Made by a program: the position numbers and the translations under genes
Source: Novosphingobium silvae
GTDB lineage: Bacteria > Pseudomonadota > Alphaproteobacteria > Sphingomonadales > Sphingomonadaceae
Direction: 5' to 3'
DNA: 64,000 bases
Assembly: GCF_009856825.1 (NCBI RefSeq)
Contig: NZ_WVTD01000001.1
Coordinates: forward strand, 186,001-250,000
In this document: positions 45,288-55,197 of the stretch, piece after piece
Layout of the letters: every line of letters begins with the position of its first letter
How positions within the stretch are numbered: position 1 is the first letter of the stretch
Notes under the pieces: model-generated
Database searches by the model: none
What the model saw: only the letters and a program-made list of their open reading frames with translations
What the model was told of the DNA's origin: nothing

Positions 45288-47261
45288 ATGATGATCAACC
45301 GTTTCGCGACCCCCGCGCTTCTCGCCTCCGTGCTCGCCCCGACCGTGCTCGCCTCGACCGTGCTTCTTGCCACCGCCGCCCCGGCGCAGGACGCCAGCCG
45401 CTCGACACCGACGGCCCCACCGCTGCCGCCCGCGCTTCCCGCCGCGCGCGACGTGCCCTATCCCGGCACGGTCGGGCTGACCATCGATGCGAGCGACGTG
45501 GAGCGCGGCATCTACGGCGTCACGCAGACCTTCCCGGTCGCGGCCGGCACCTCGCAGCTCACCCTGCTCCAGCCGGGCTGGCTGCCGGGCAACCACTCCG
45601 AGACAGGCCCCTATGCCCTTCTCGCGCAGATCCACTTCTTCGCGGATGGCAAGGAAATTCCCTGGACGCGCGATACGGTGGCGGTCAACGCCTTCCACCT
45701 CGCGCTGCCGCAGGGCACGAAGACGGTGACGGCCAGGTTCGTCCACACCTCGCCGCTGCAGTCGAGCGAAGGCCGCGTGACGATGACGCGCGAGATGCTC
45801 AACCTCCAGTGGGAGAAGATGAGCCTCTATCCGGCCGGCTACTACACCCGCGGCATCGCCGTGAAGCCGACGGTCACATTTCCCAAGGGCTGGACCGTCT
45901 ACACCGCGCTCGACGGCATGAGCCGCGCAGGCGACAGGATCAGCTGGAGCGCAACCGACTACGAGCGCCTCGTCGACTCCCCGATCTTCGCTGGCATCCA
46001 TGCGCAGCGGTGGGACCTGGGGCAGAACGTCTACATGGACGTCGTCGCCGACGAGCCCGAACTGCTCGCCATCAAGCCCGAGAACCTGCAGACCTACCGC
46101 AACCTCGTCACCGAGGCGCTGGCGACTTTCGGCGCGCGGCATTTCGATCACTACGACTTCCTGCTGGCGCTCTCCGACCGGCTGGGAGGGATCGGCCTCG
46201 AGCATCACCGTTCGAGCGAAAACCAGCAGGAGCCCAAGTCCTGGATCGACTGGGCCGACATGGACTGGGACCGCAACGTCATCGCGCACGAGTTCGTGCA
46301 CAGCTGGAACGGCAAGTACAGGCGCGGCGCAGATGCCTGGACCCCGGACTACCAGCAGCCGATGCAGAACACGCTTTTGTGGGTCTACGAGGGGCAGACG
46401 CAGTTCTGGGGCTATGTCCTGGCGGCAAGGTCGGGCGTGCAGAAGCGCGAGACGATCCTGGGCAACTTCGCGACGGCCGCCGCCAAGTATGCCGAAGGCA
46501 CGCCGGGGCGCGGCTGGCGCTCCGTCGAGGATACGGTTCACGCGCCGCAGCTCAATCGCCGCAGGCCGCTGCCCTATTCGTCGCTCACCCGTAGCGAGGA
46601 CTACTACGTGGAGGGCGCGCTGGTCTGGCTGGAGGCGGACCAGATCATCCGGCACGGCACCCGCGGCGCCAGGGGGCTCGACGATTTCGCCCGCGCGTTC
46701 TTCGGCGTGCGCGATGGCGACTGGGGCGAACTGACTTACGACTTCGACGAGGTCGTAAGCACCCTGAACGGGGTCTATGCCCATGACTGGGCGGATTTCC
46801 TGCGCACGCGCCTCTACGCGACGAACCAGCCCGCTCCGCTCAAGGGCATCGAGATGGGCGGCTACAAGCTGGTCTGGAAGGACAAGCCGAACGCCTACGA
46901 CAAGGGCGTGGCCAGCGCGCGCAAGAACCTCGACCTCACGTATTCGCTGGGCATCACGCTCGACAAGGACGGCGATGTGACGGCCACCTTGTGGGACGGC
47001 CCGGCCTACGATGCGGGCATCGTCAACGGGGTGAAGGTCACGGCGGTGAACGGCACCGCCTATTCCGAGGACGTCATGAAGAAGGCGATCACCGCCGCAA
47101 AGTCCTCGAAGGAGCCGATCGCGCTGCTGGTGCGCCGTGACGATCGCTACCAGACCGTCTCGATCGACTACCACGGCGGCCTGCGCTACCCCGCGCTCGA
47201 GAGCACCACCCCGGGCCGCGAGAACGCGCTCGACCGGCTGCTCGCCGCCCGCAAGAACTGA
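45288..47261 (+). CDS. exported M61-family aminopeptidase with PDZ domain
   Basis: A 657-residue zinc peptidase of the M61 (glycyl aminopeptidase) family. A signal peptide ends near residue 40 (TAAPAQDAS). An N-terminal beta domain precedes the active site: [10 protein letters not shown] with His334, Glu335, His338, and the third ligand Glu368 in [17 protein letters not shown] domain follows at about residues 555-640 ([20 protein letters not shown]). ATG at 45288 has GAGGAA 7 bases before it and a second ATG next to it. Substrate peptides are unknown. Divergent from hisS. Confidence 0.88.
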   Translation: MMINRFATPALLASVLAPTVLASTVLLATAAPAQDASRSTPTAPPLPPALPAARDVPYPGTVGLTIDASDVERGIYGVTQTFPVAAGTSQLTLLQPGWLPGNHSETGPYALLAQIHFFADGKEIPWTRDTVAVNAFHLALPQGTKTVTARFVHTSPLQSSEGRVTMTREMLNLQWEKMSLYPAGYYTRGIAVKPTVTFPKGWTVYTALDGMSRAGDRISWSATDYERLVDSPIFAGIHAQRWDLGQNVYMDVVADEPELLAIKPENLQTYRNLVTEALATFGARHFDHYDFLLALSDRLGGIGLEHHRSSENQQEPKSWIDWADMDWDRNVIAHEFVHSWNGKYRRGADAWTPDYQQPMQNTLLWVYEGQTQFWGYVLAARSGVQKRETILGNFATAAAKYAEGTPGRGWRSVEDTVHAPQLNRRRPLPYSSLTRSEDYYVEGALVWLEADQIIRHGTRGARGLDDFARAFFGVRDGDWGELTYDFDEVVSTLNGVYAHDWADFLRTRLYATNQPAPLKGIEMGGYKLVWKDKPNAYDKGVASARKNLDLTYSLGITLDKDGDVTATLWDGPAYDAGIVNGVKVTAVNGTAYSEDVMKKAITAAKSSKEPIALLVRRDDRYQTVSIDYHGGLRYPALESTTPGRENALDRLLAARKN

Positions 47262-47424
47262 GGGCAGGCAAGCAGTATTTGTTCGAGGGACGCCGGACGC
47301 GGCAGAGGCCCCGGCACCCACACGACCCTGCGTGAAAGTATACATCGCGCAAGGTCGTTCGAGGCCCCGGCCCAGCGCGTCCAAATCAGTACGAATTCTC
47401 GACTACGTTCATTCCAATAGCCTG

Positions 47425-47453
47425 TTGCAGTGCAATAGTTGCGCCGCTAAGCC
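47425..47453 (+). promoter_or_regulatory. candidate ppa promoter
   Basis: TTGCAG at 47425-47430 and TAAGCC at 47448-47453 are separated by 17 bases, 58 bases before the ppa start. The -35 fits better than the -10. The 249-base gap upstream shows no gene. Confidence 0.4.
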
Positions 47454-47510
47454 CGCCGCATCGTGATCCAAACGGTGCGTCTTCGGCGCGCCAGTAAAGC
47501 AAGGACCGTT

Positions 47511-48050
47511 ATGCGCATCGACATGATCCCCGTTGGCGACAATCCGCCGGAAAACCTCAACGTCGTCATCGAAGTTCCTGTCGGCGGCGAGCCGGTCAAG
47601 TACGAGTTCGACAAGGCTTCGGGAGCGCTGTTCGTGGATCGCATCCTGCACACGCCGATGCGCTACCCGGCGAACTACGGCTTCGTGCCGCACACCCTTT
47701 CGCCCGACGGCGACCCGCTCGACGCGCTGGTCGTCGCCCGCTCGCCCTTCATCCCGGGCTGCGTGGTGCGCGTGCGCCCGATCGCGGTGCTCAACCTCGA
47801 GGACGAGCATGGCGGCGACGAGAAGCTGCTCTGCGTGCCGATCGACTCCACCTTCCCGTACTACTCGAACGTGAACGAGAAGGACGACCTGCCCGAGATC
47901 GTCTACAAGCAGGTCGAGCACTTCTTCACCCACTACAAGGACCTCGAGAAGGAAAAGTGGGTTCGCGTCGGCACCTGGGGCGATGCGGACGACGCGCGCA
48001 AGATCGTGCTGGAAGCGATCGAGCGCTACGAAGCGAACAAGAAGGACTGA
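47511..48050 (+). CDS. ppa: inorganic pyrophosphatase
   Basis: Family I pyrophosphatase that hydrolyses diphosphate and so drives nucleotide-dependent syntheses. 179 residues. The family pattern is clear: VEVPVGGEPVKYEFDKASGAL with the active-site Lys and Glu, YPANYGFVPHT, and GDPLDALVV with the metal-binding Asp residues; later EHFFTHYKDLE. ATG at 47511 has AAGGA in front; the frame before it is not conserved. A strong terminator follows. Confidence 0.97.
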   Translation: MRIDMIPVGDNPPENLNVVIEVPVGGEPVKYEFDKASGALFVDRILHTPMRYPANYGFVPHTLSPDGDPLDALVVARSPFIPGCVVRVRPIAVLNLEDEHGGDEKLLCVPIDSTFPYYSNVNEKDDLPEIVYKQVEHFFTHYKDLEKEKWVRVGTWGDADDARKIVLEAIERYEANKKD

Positions 48051-48084
48051 TCTCCTTCGACCATTCCACTTCCCATGTGGACGA

Positions 48085-48118
48085 GGGGTCGGCGGCGCAA
48101 GCTGTCGGCCCCTTTTTT
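48085..48118 (+). terminator. intrinsic terminator after ppa
   Basis: A 12-bp stem (GGGGTCGGCGGC with GCTGTCGGCCCC, three G-T pairs) around a GCAA tetraloop, followed by TTTTTT. Confidence 0.9.
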
Positions 48119-48148
48119 CGTCCTCGAAAGACAGGCATAAACACCATC

Positions 48149-48997
48149 ATGAGCTACGAAACGCTGATCGGCGTCGATGACCTGCACGCCCTGCTGACTT
48201 CCGGCGGGGACGTGCTCGTCCTCGACTGCGCGTTCGAACTCGGCGCGCCCGACAAGGGCAGGCAGGCCTTTGCGCAAGGACACATCCCGGGCGCCCGCCA
48301 CGCCGATCTCGACACCGACCTCGCCTCCGCCCCGGACGGGAGCAACGGACGCCATCCGCTCCCCGAGCCTGCCGTGCTGGCGGCCTGGCTGCGTGCCCAG
48401 GGGTTGCGCAAGGACCAGCAGGTCGTCGCCTGCGACAATAGCGGCGGGGCCTGGGCCGCGCGGGCCTGGTGGCTGTTGCGCTGGCTGGGCCACGCACCCG
48501 TCGCAGTGCTCGACGGGGGCTTGCAGGCGTGGACCGCCGCCGGGCTCCCGCTCGAGACGGGCACGCCGCAGGCGGCCACGCCGGGTGACTTCGAGGCGGG
48601 AGAAAGCCTCGTTCCCGCCCCTGTCACCACCGCCGAAGTGCTTGCCAACATCGAAGGCGGGACGGCACGGGTCCTCGATGCGCGCGACCCTTCACGCTTT
48701 GCCGGGGAGCCTCACCCGCTCGACCCTGTCGCAGGCCACATCCCCGGCGCGCGCAACCGCTTCTTTCGCGACAACCTGGATGCGGGCGGACGCTTTCGCG
48801 ACAGCGCCTCCCTTGCGGCGGAGTTCTCGGCCCTGCTCGATGGAGCACCCGCGATCGTGCAGTGCGGCTCGGGCGTCACCGCCTGTCACAATGCGCTGGC
48901 GATGGCCGTCGCGGGGCTTCGCGCACCCCGGCTCTACCCCGGTTCATGGAGCGAGTGGATCGCCGATCCGGCCCGTCCCGTCGCGACCGGGGCGTAA
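48149..48997 (+). CDS. sseA: 3-mercaptopyruvate sulfurtransferase
   Basis: Two-rhodanese-domain protein of 282 residues that transfers sulfur from 3-mercaptopyruvate to thiols or cyanide. The active loop is QCGSGVTAC with the catalytic Cys at residue 239; CGSGVT marks 3-mercaptopyruvate over thiosulfate use. The N-terminal inactive rhodanese domain has VLDCAFELGAPDKGRQAF and GHIPGARHADLDTDLA. ATG at 48149 follows the ppa terminator. Sulfur delivery to Fe-S, thiouridine or molybdenum-cofactor pathways is possible but not shown. Confidence 0.93.
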   Translation: MSYETLIGVDDLHALLTSGGDVLVLDCAFELGAPDKGRQAFAQGHIPGARHADLDTDLASAPDGSNGRHPLPEPAVLAAWLRAQGLRKDQQVVACDNSGGAWAARAWWLLRWLGHAPVAVLDGGLQAWTAAGLPLETGTPQAATPGDFEAGESLVPAPVTTAEVLANIEGGTARVLDARDPSRFAGEPHPLDPVAGHIPGARNRFFRDNLDAGGRFRDSASLAAEFSALLDGAPAIVQCGSGVTACHNALAMAVAGLRAPRLYPGSWSEWIADPARPVATGA

Positions 48998-49124
48998 CCG
49001 GCGGCCGGCGCCGATCATTACAGAACTTGTGAGTTGAATTCAGGCGGCAAAGGCGCTTCTCCTTCAATCCGTGAAACGGCCGGTTGCGGGCCGTTCGCCC
49101 GTCGTCCGGGCAGGTGGAGACTGG

Positions 49125-52064
49125 ATGCGCAAGTTCTGGTTCGCAGCCGTGCTGTCAGTCCTCGCCGCCGGGGTCCCCGCTGGCCTTGCGGCGGCGGCGC
49201 CGTCGCAAGTGGCGCCGGTCGCGGTGGAGCTCGATGCCTTGCGCGGCTACGATATCTCGGGCGATCCGGCTGCGGCTCTGCGCCATGTGGACGCGGTCCT
49301 CGCACGCGCGGCGGCCGCGCCGGCGGTGGATCCGATAGCGCTGCTCTATGCCCGCGCCATCCGGGCGCAGGCCCTTTCCGAGCTCGACCGCACGGAAGAG
49401 GCGCTGGCGCTGTTCACCGAGGTCGACGCGGCGCTGGAGGCGCGCGGGGCTCCGCCCACACTGGACCGGGCCAGCCTCCTGCTGCATATCGGCGGCGAAC
49501 ATGGTGCGCTGGGCCGCCTCGACGAGGCGGAGGCATACAGCCGCCGCGCGCTTGCACTGGCTGAAAGATTGGGCGGCCGCACGAGCGCAGAATACGGCGA
49601 TGCGCTCTATGGCATCGGCGTGGTGGCATATCAGCGCGGACGCCAGCGGGATGCCCTCGCCCCCGTCGCCGAGTCCCTGGCGATTGCGCGCGCTCGTGCA
49701 CTGGCCACGGGCGAGAGACCTGAAAGTCCCGCCAGTCGCGGCGTCAGCCTGTCAGCGCTGCAACTCTACGCCGGCGACGCGCAGGACGCCGTGGTAACCG
49801 CGCGCGAAGCGGCCGCCTGGGCCGAGGCGCACCTGCCCGAAAACCACCGCATCCGCGCCACCGCCACCCAGCAGCTTGGCACGATCCTGTCCGAGGCGGG
49901 ACAGTACGCGCAGGCCATCCCGATCCTGCGGGCGGCGCTCGAAAAGCGCCGCGCGATCCTGCCGCCGGACAGTCCGCAGCTGGCGATGTCGATCCACAGC
50001 CTCGCCTACGCGCTCGACAATGCGGGGCTGCGGGCCGAGGCCGGGCCGCTCTACGACAGGGCCGTCGCGATCTTCGAGGCGCACCCCGACCGCCTGCAGG
50101 CCAGCGGACTGGCGACGATGATCGGGCAGCAGGCCCGCGCGGCCGCCTGGGCCGGCGATGCGGCCGCCAGCCTGGCGATGCGCGAGAAGGCGCTGTCGAT
50201 CGCGCGCAGGTACGCCGCATCGCCCGAGGATCCGGTGGTGCTGAACGCCGAGATCAACCTGGCCTCGGCGCTGTCCCATGCCGATCGCAGGGAAGAGGCC
50301 GCTGCGCTCCTGGCACATGCGCGCGAAGGCTACGCGAAAGTCGCTGGTCCCGGGACAAGGGGCCGGATCGCCGCGGCGGCGGTCACAGCGCGCCTGATCG
50401 CCGACGAAGGCCGCCCGGCGCAGGCCGCCGCCATGCTGGGCGAAGCGCTTGCCCCCGCGCGCGCGCGGCTGCTCGACCGCGCCACTGCCCGCAGCGACAT
50501 CATGGGGATCGCCGCCGACACCCGAAGTGCGTTCATGGACCTGGTGCGCGTCTGTGCACAGGCGGGGCGGCAGGCGGAGGTCTTCGACGCGCTGCAGATG
50601 GTGAACCTTGGAGACCTGCAGGGCGCGTTCTCCTCGCTGGGATTGCTGCGGGAGGAATATGGCCCCGAGGCCCGCGAGGCGATACGGCGCTATCTGGCAC
50701 TGGCGGCGCAGGGGCGACAGCTGCGCAAGTCGCTCGACCAGGCGGCGATCCAGCGCGATCCCGCCGCCACTGCCGATCTTGGCACAAGGATCGCCGCGCT
50801 CGAGGAACAGGTGCGCGCCGCCGATGCCGAGCTTTCCAGTCTGGTGCCCGGCTATCGGGCGCTGACGGCCGTTGAACCCGCCAGGTTGGCGGATGCACGC
50901 GCCCGGCTTCGGCCGGGGCAGGGCCTGCTGCTGATCGGCAACGACGATGGCGGGCTCGTCAGCCAGCTGGTCACGCGCGGGGGCGTTGCCCTTGGCCAGT
51001 CCTCGATCGCGGCAAGGCGGCTGGTGGAGCTGCAGCAGCGGCTGCGCGCGTCGGTGGAAGGCGGCCTCCTCGACCAGGAGCACGCCGGTTTCGATCGGCA
51101 GGCGGCGCATGAGCTTTATCGCGTGATCGTGCCCCAGGCGCTGCGCCCGTTGCTGGGATCGGTGCGCGAACTGGTGGTGCTGGCGCCGGGCAGCCTGGCG
51201 ACCATCCCCTTCGCCGCGCTGGTCACTCAGCCGCCACGGGGAGACGATGCCGATCCCGCAGCGCTGCGCCGCACGCGCTGGCTGGTGCGGGACCATGCGG
51301 TAAGCGTGATGATCAGCGCCGCCCCCCTGCCCCGCCCCGCGCGCGAGGCACGCGGCGCGCTCGCTTTCGCCGGGATCGGAGCGCCGCTGCCGGGCGCGCC
51401 GGCAGAACCGGCGGCGGGCACGGGGACACCGGTGAAGAGCGACACCATGCGCGGCATCGGGCAGGCCGGCGCACTGGCCCGGCTCGCCGCTCTGCCCGAT
51501 GCCGCGCGGGAACTGCAGGACATGGCCAGCCGCTTCTCGGGCCCCACCCGGCTGCTGATCGGCGCCAGCGCCACCGAGACGGCCCTGAAGCAGGCCCCGC
51601 TCGAGCAGGCGCGGGTGATAGCTTTCGCCACGCACGGGCTGGTGGGCGGCGCGCTGCGCGGAGTGGTGGAGCCGGCCCTTGTGCTGGCCCCGCCGCTCGC
51701 CGCCACGGCGCAGGACGATGGATTGCTCACCGCCTCCGAAGTGGCGCAGCTGCGGCTCGACGCGGACTGGGTCATCCTTTCCGCCTGCGATACCAGTGCC
51801 GGGGAAAGCGAGAACGCGCCCACCTATTCCGGACTGGCGCGCGCGTTCATCTCTGCGGGATCGCGCGCGCTGCTGCTGTCGCACTGGCCGGTGCGCGACG
51901 ACGTGGCCAGCCGCCTCACCCTGCGCACGCTGGAAGAGGCGAACGCGGGCCAGTCACGCGCGCAGGCGCTGCGCACCGCGCAGCTTTCCGTCCTGCGCGA
52001 CGCCTCCATTCCGGGCGGCGCCCATCCGGCGGCCTGGGCGCCCTTCGTGCTGGTGGGCGACTGA
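49125..52064 (+). CDS. exported TPR-CHAT domain protein (caspase-like)
   Basis: A 979-residue protein with a Sec signal peptide (RKFWFAAVLSVLAAGVPAGLA), about 12 tetratricopeptide-like repeats over residues 50-480 (for example SAEYGDALYGIGVVAYQRGR), a helical linker, and a C-terminal CHAT domain. The CHAT active-site pair is His837 in IAFATHGLVGG and Cys888 in LSACDTSAGE. CHAT proteins are caspase-relatives that cleave partner proteins, with TPRs binding the partner. Export puts this one in the periplasm or outer surface. GGAG lies 6 bases before the ATG. No obvious partner gene is next to it; peptidase or scaffold roles are both possible. Confidence 0.85.
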   Translation: MRKFWFAAVLSVLAAGVPAGLAAAAPSQVAPVAVELDALRGYDISGDPAAALRHVDAVLARAAAAPAVDPIALLYARAIRAQALSELDRTEEALALFTEVDAALEARGAPPTLDRASLLLHIGGEHGALGRLDEAEAYSRRALALAERLGGRTSAEYGDALYGIGVVAYQRGRQRDALAPVAESLAIARARALATGERPESPASRGVSLSALQLYAGDAQDAVVTAREAAAWAEAHLPENHRIRATATQQLGTILSEAGQYAQAIPILRAALEKRRAILPPDSPQLAMSIHSLAYALDNAGLRAEAGPLYDRAVAIFEAHPDRLQASGLATMIGQQARAAAWAGDAAASLAMREKALSIARRYAASPEDPVVLNAEINLASALSHADRREEAAALLAHAREGYAKVAGPGTRGRIAAAAVTARLIADEGRPAQAAAMLGEALAPARARLLDRATARSDIMGIAADTRSAFMDLVRVCAQAGRQAEVFDALQMVNLGDLQGAFSSLGLLREEYGPEAREAIRRYLALAAQGRQLRKSLDQAAIQRDPAATADLGTRIAALEEQVRAADAELSSLVPGYRALTAVEPARLADARARLRPGQGLLLIGNDDGGLVSQLVTRGGVALGQSSIAARRLVELQQRLRASVEGGLLDQEHAGFDRQAAHELYRVIVPQALRPLLGSVRELVVLAPGSLATIPFAALVTQPPRGDDADPAALRRTRWLVRDHAVSVMISAAPLPRPAREARGALAFAGIGAPLPGAPAEPAAGTGTPVKSDTMRGIGQAGALARLAALPDAARELQDMASRFSGPTRLLIGASATETALKQAPLEQARVIAFATHGLVGGALRGVVEPALVLAPPLAATAQDDGLLTASEVAQLRLDADWVILSACDTSAGESENAPTYSGLARAFISAGSRALLLSHWPVRDDVASRLTLRTLEEANAGQSRAQALRTAQLSVLRDASIPGGAHPAAWAPFVLVGD

Positions 52065-52086
52065 GGGGGCTCGGCGCGCGGAACGG

Positions 52087-52632
52087 CTACTTCGCGAGTT
52101 CGGCCTCGATCGCGGCAACGAGCAGCGGGTCCCTGGGATCGGTGCCCGGCGCGAAGCGGCCGACGACCGAACCGTCGCGCGCGATCAGGAACTTCTCGAA
52201 GTTCCACAGGACTTCCGGGTCCTCGTTCGGGGTCATGCCGTAGCCGCGGAAGCGTTCCTTCATGCCCTCCACGTCGCCCTGCTTGGCCGGCACCGCCTCG
52301 ATGAGAGCGGCGTAGAGCGGCTGCTTGCCCTCGCCGGTCACGTCGGCCTTGGCGAAGAGCGGGAACGAAACCCCGTAGTTGATCGAGCAGAACTCGGCGA
52401 TTTCCTCGTGCGTGCCCGGTTCTTGCGCGCCGAAGTCGTTGGCGGGAAAGCCCAGGACCTCGAAGCCCCGGTCCCGGTACTCCTGGTAGATCGCCTCAAG
52501 CCCTTCGTACTGCGGGGTGAGACCGCACTTCGACGCCACGTTGACGACGAGGAGGACTTTGCCCGCATGGGACGCGAGAGTGTCGGACGTGCCGTCGATA
52601 CGCTCGAGCGGGATGGAGGCGAGGTCTGCCAT
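52087..52632 (-). CDS. gpx: glutathione peroxidase
   Basis: Thioredoxin-fold peroxidase that reduces hydroperoxides using glutathione or thioredoxin. 181 residues, with Cys36 in NVASKCGLTPQYEGL in place of selenocysteine, plus FPANDFGAQEPG and the WNFEKFLIARDG region. The ATG at 52632 has GGGAG before it. Convergent with the CHAT gene. It may use glutathione made by the GshA pathway found earlier in the window. Confidence 0.95.
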   Translation of the reverse strand: MADLASIPLERIDGTSDTLASHAGKVLLVVNVASKCGLTPQYEGLEAIYQEYRDRGFEVLGFPANDFGAQEPGTHEEIAEFCSINYGVSFPLFAKADVTGEGKQPLYAALIEAVPAKQGDVEGMKERFRGYGMTPNEDPEVLWNFEKFLIARDGSVVGRFAPGTDPRDPLLVAAIEAELAK

Positions 52633-52745
52633 TCGTAATTCTCCCATGGGATGACGTTCGCGGCGTTATGGGCCGCTCCCCGCATGGCCGCAAGACGGCC
52701 GGGCTGCCCTTGCGACCCGCACCCATCACTCCGCCAGTCGCCGGG

Positions 52746-53714
52746 CTAGCGCCGCAGCACGGGCGAAACCCAGTCCGGCTCGTGCGCGAACGGCATCGGC
52801 GCGCCATCCCGAAGGGCCGCGAGTATGCTCGCGAAATCGGTGTTGGCCTGCCAGCCGAGCAGGCGCGCGGCCTTGGCGGGATCGTAGACGCGCTCGATCC
52901 GCTCGGGCAGGCTCCAGCCCGCCTGCGCATAAACAGCCCCCGCATCGGGAAAGTAGCGCCCGATCACGGCGCGGGCGTCCACCGCGAGTTCGGCCGCGTC
53001 CGCGCGCGTGAAGGGCGGGCTTGCGGAAAGGACGAAGGTCTCGCACCCTTTCGCCCGCTCCAGCGCGGCGAGATGGGCGAGCGCCGCGTCCGCCACGGTA
53101 AGGCGGCGGTTGAGGAACTCGTTCGCCTTGAGGTTCGGACCGCTCGGGGCGGCGCCCTCGAGGATCGAGCCGGGATCGTCGTCATCCTCGGGGAAGAAGC
53201 GCCCGGTGCGCAGGATCGCCACGGCCATCCCGCTCTCGCGCGAGACAAGGCGGCACAGATCTTCCGCGGCCCGCTTGGTCACGCCGTAGACGTTGCGCGG
53301 CGCGACAGGGCCGAAGCTCTCGTCCATCCACCACGCGCCGCCCTCGCCCGGGCCCGCACGAACATCGTCGCGCACCATGAGCGATGTGGTCGAGGTGTAG
53401 ACGAAGCGCGAGTGGCCAGCCTGGGCGGCGGCCTCCAGCAGGTTGAGCGTACCGGTCACGTTGACGTCGATGAAGGCCTGGCGCGGGAAGCGGGCGATAT
53501 CGGGCTGGTGCAGCGCGCCCGAGTGGATCACCGCCTCGATGCCGTGATGCGCGATCACCTGGAACACGAGCGCCCGGTCGGCCACCGACCCGACGATCGC
53601 CGTCGCCGGGCCGGGCGCCACGTCGAGGCCGACGAGCTCGTGCCCGCGCGAGCGCAGCAGCGGCGCCAGATGCCTGCCGAGCCAGCCCGATGAGCCTGTC
53701 AGCAGGATGCGCAT
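52746..53714 (-). CDS. NAD-dependent epimerase/dehydratase
   Basis: A 322-residue extended SDR. NAD loop TGSSGWLGRHLAPLL is at residues 6-20; the active-site YxxxK lies in RNVYGVTKRAAED; SKIP in the middle is replaced by VTGTLNLLEAAAQAGH. Substrate may be a nucleotide sugar or another carbonyl compound. It starts 5 bases after the GST stop on the same strand and is probably co-transcribed with it. The frame upstream to 53963 has no family match. Confidence 0.85.
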   Translation of the reverse strand: MRILLTGSSGWLGRHLAPLLRSRGHELVGLDVAPGPATAIVGSVADRALVFQVIAHHGIEAVIHSGALHQPDIARFPRQAFIDVNVTGTLNLLEAAAQAGHSRFVYTSTTSLMVRDDVRAGPGEGGAWWMDESFGPVAPRNVYGVTKRAAEDLCRLVSRESGMAVAILRTGRFFPEDDDDPGSILEGAAPSGPNLKANEFLNRRLTVADAALAHLAALERAKGCETFVLSASPPFTRADAAELAVDARAVIGRYFPDAGAVYAQAGWSLPERIERVYDPAKAARLLGWQANTDFASILAALRDGAPMPFAHEPDWVSPVLRR

Positions 53715-53719
53715 GGGCT

Positions 53720-54409
53720 TCAGCGGCCGCCGGTGCGATAATCGGCGATCATCTCGCCCGCCGCCACCAGTTCGGCCTCGTGGCTTTCCTCGCGCCATTC
53801 CTCGGCAAGCGCTTCCTCTTCCCACTGGCGCATGGCCGGGTGGGCGAGCATGGCGTCCACCCACGCCTGGCCGCGCCCCACGTCGAGGCCGTACGTGCGC
53901 ACGCGGAAGGCCACGGGGGCATAGAAGGCGTCGAGCACGGTGAACGAGGAGCCCGCCAGCCACGGCCCCCCAAAACGCGCGAGGCCCTCCTCAAAGATCT
54001 CGCGGATGCGGTAGACCTCGCGCACCAGCTGTCCGTCCATCGGCCTCGGCTTCACGCGCACGCCCACGTTCATCGTGCAGAAGCCGCGAAGCGCCGGGAA
54101 GCCGCCGTGCATCTCGCACACGGCCGACTGGGCAAAGGCGCGCGCTTCCTCGTCGGCGGGCCATGCGCCGGGATGCCGGTCGGCAAGGTAGAGCGCGATG
54201 CCCAGCGAATCCCAGATCGTGCGCTCGCCGTCGATCAGCACAGGCACTTGGCCCGTGGGCGAGAAGCTGCGGAACGCGTCGTAGTTCACCGGCATGGTGA
54301 ACAGCTCGATTTCGTCCTCGAAGGGGATGTCCAGCGCCTTCATCAGTATCCAGGGCCGCAGCGACCAGCTGGAATAGTTCCGGTTCGCGGTGATCAGCGT
54401 GTAGGTCAT
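53720..54409 (-). CDS. glutathione S-transferase family protein
   Basis: A 229-residue protein with an N-terminal thioredoxin-like domain (ITANRNYSSWSLRPWILMKA, FSPTGQVPVLIDGERTIWDSLGIALYLAD, where VPVL and the following ES-type turn hold glutathione) and a helical C-terminal domain. Catalytic Ser is likely in the SSWS stretch. Substrate is unknown. ATG at 54409 begins the normal family N-terminus. It is in an operon with the epimerase. Confidence 0.9.
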   Translation of the reverse strand: MTYTLITANRNYSSWSLRPWILMKALDIPFEDEIELFTMPVNYDAFRSFSPTGQVPVLIDGERTIWDSLGIALYLADRHPGAWPADEEARAFAQSAVCEMHGGFPALRGFCTMNVGVRVKPRPMDGQLVREVYRIREIFEEGLARFGGPWLAGSSFTVLDAFYAPVAFRVRTYGLDVGRGQAWVDAMLAHPAMRQWEEEALAEEWREESHEAELVAAGEMIADYRTGGR

Positions 54410-54467
54410 GATGGCCCTTTGCGGTTCGCGCCTTCCGGCCGGCGAACGCGTCACCGGCCCCCCTTAA

Positions 54468-54498
54468 ATCGTCACCCAGCCATCGCGGGGATGACGAT
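54468..54498 (-). terminator. hairpin after scoB
   Basis: ATCGTCA-CCC pairs with GGG-A-TGACGAT over a 9-base loop; on the minus strand the stem is followed by TTTAAG. It is a candidate terminator for scoAB, 49 bases beyond the scoB stop. Confidence 0.45.
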
Positions 54499-54546
54499 AA
54501 AAGGAAAGAGCCAAATCGCGCGCCGGCGTGAGGAGCGGTGCGCCCC

Positions 54547-55197
54547 TCAGGTCACGTAATGCGCGGTCGTCTTGGCGGCGATCTCCTCCAGGCTCACGCC
54601 GGGCGCCGGCTCAACCAGCCTGAAGGGGCTGGCATGGTCCGGCCGCTGGAACACCGCGAGGTCGGTGATCACCATGTCCACCACGTTTCGCCCGGTAAGC
54701 GGCAGGGTACAGGACGGGATGAACTTGGGCTCGCCGTTCTTGGAGGTGTGCTCCATCACCACGATGATCTTCTTGACGCCCGCGACGAGGTCCATCGCGC
54801 CGCCCATGCCCTTGATCATCTTGCCCGGGATCATCCAGTTGGCGATGTCGCCGTTCTCGGCCACTTCCATCGCGCCCAGCACGGTCAGGTCGATATGCCC
54901 GCCACGGATCATGCCGAAGCTGGTCGCGCTGTCGAAATAGGCAGAGTGCGGCAGTTCGCTGATCGTCTGCTTGCCCGCGTTGATGAGGTCGGGGTCCATC
55001 TCGTCCGGGTAGGGGAACGGCCCGATGCCCAGCATCCCGTTCTCGCTCTGCAGCGTGACGGTGATGTCCTTGGGCACATAGTTCGCCACCAGCGTGGGGA
55101 TGCCGATGCCCAGGTTCACGTAGAACCCGTCCTGAAGTTCCTTCGCCGCGCGCGCGGCCATTTCATTGCGGGACCAGCCCCTGGTTTCCTGCGCCAT
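54547..55197 (-). CDS. scoB: 3-oxoacid CoA-transferase subunit B
   Basis: Beta subunit of succinyl-CoA:3-ketoacid CoA-transferase, which activates acetoacetate for use as a carbon source and helps take up ketone bodies. 216 residues with [14 protein letters not shown], where the Glu forms the covalent CoA intermediate in this family, and [13 protein letters not shown]. Translation is coupled to scoA through a TGATG overlap at 55195-55199. Confidence 0.93.
   Translation of the reverse strand: MAQETRGWSRNEMAARAAKELQDGFYVNLGIGIPTLVANYVPKDITVTLQSENGMLGIGPFPYPDEMDPDLINAGKQTISELPHSAYFDSATSFGMIRGGHIDLTVLGAMEVAENGDIANWMIPGKMIKGMGGAMDLVAGVKKIIVVMEHTSKNGEPKFIPSCTLPLTGRNVVDMVITDLAVFQRPDHASPFRLVEPAPGVSLEEIAAKTTAHYVT

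Noticed and set aside
43941..47384. A 1147-residue frame reading through hisS from upstream
   Set aside because: The part before 45185 is antisense to the M61 peptidase; hisS begins at its family start.
49752..51884. A 710-residue frame opposite the CHAT gene
   Set aside because: Overlaps a gene with intact catalytic motifs; no domain of its own.
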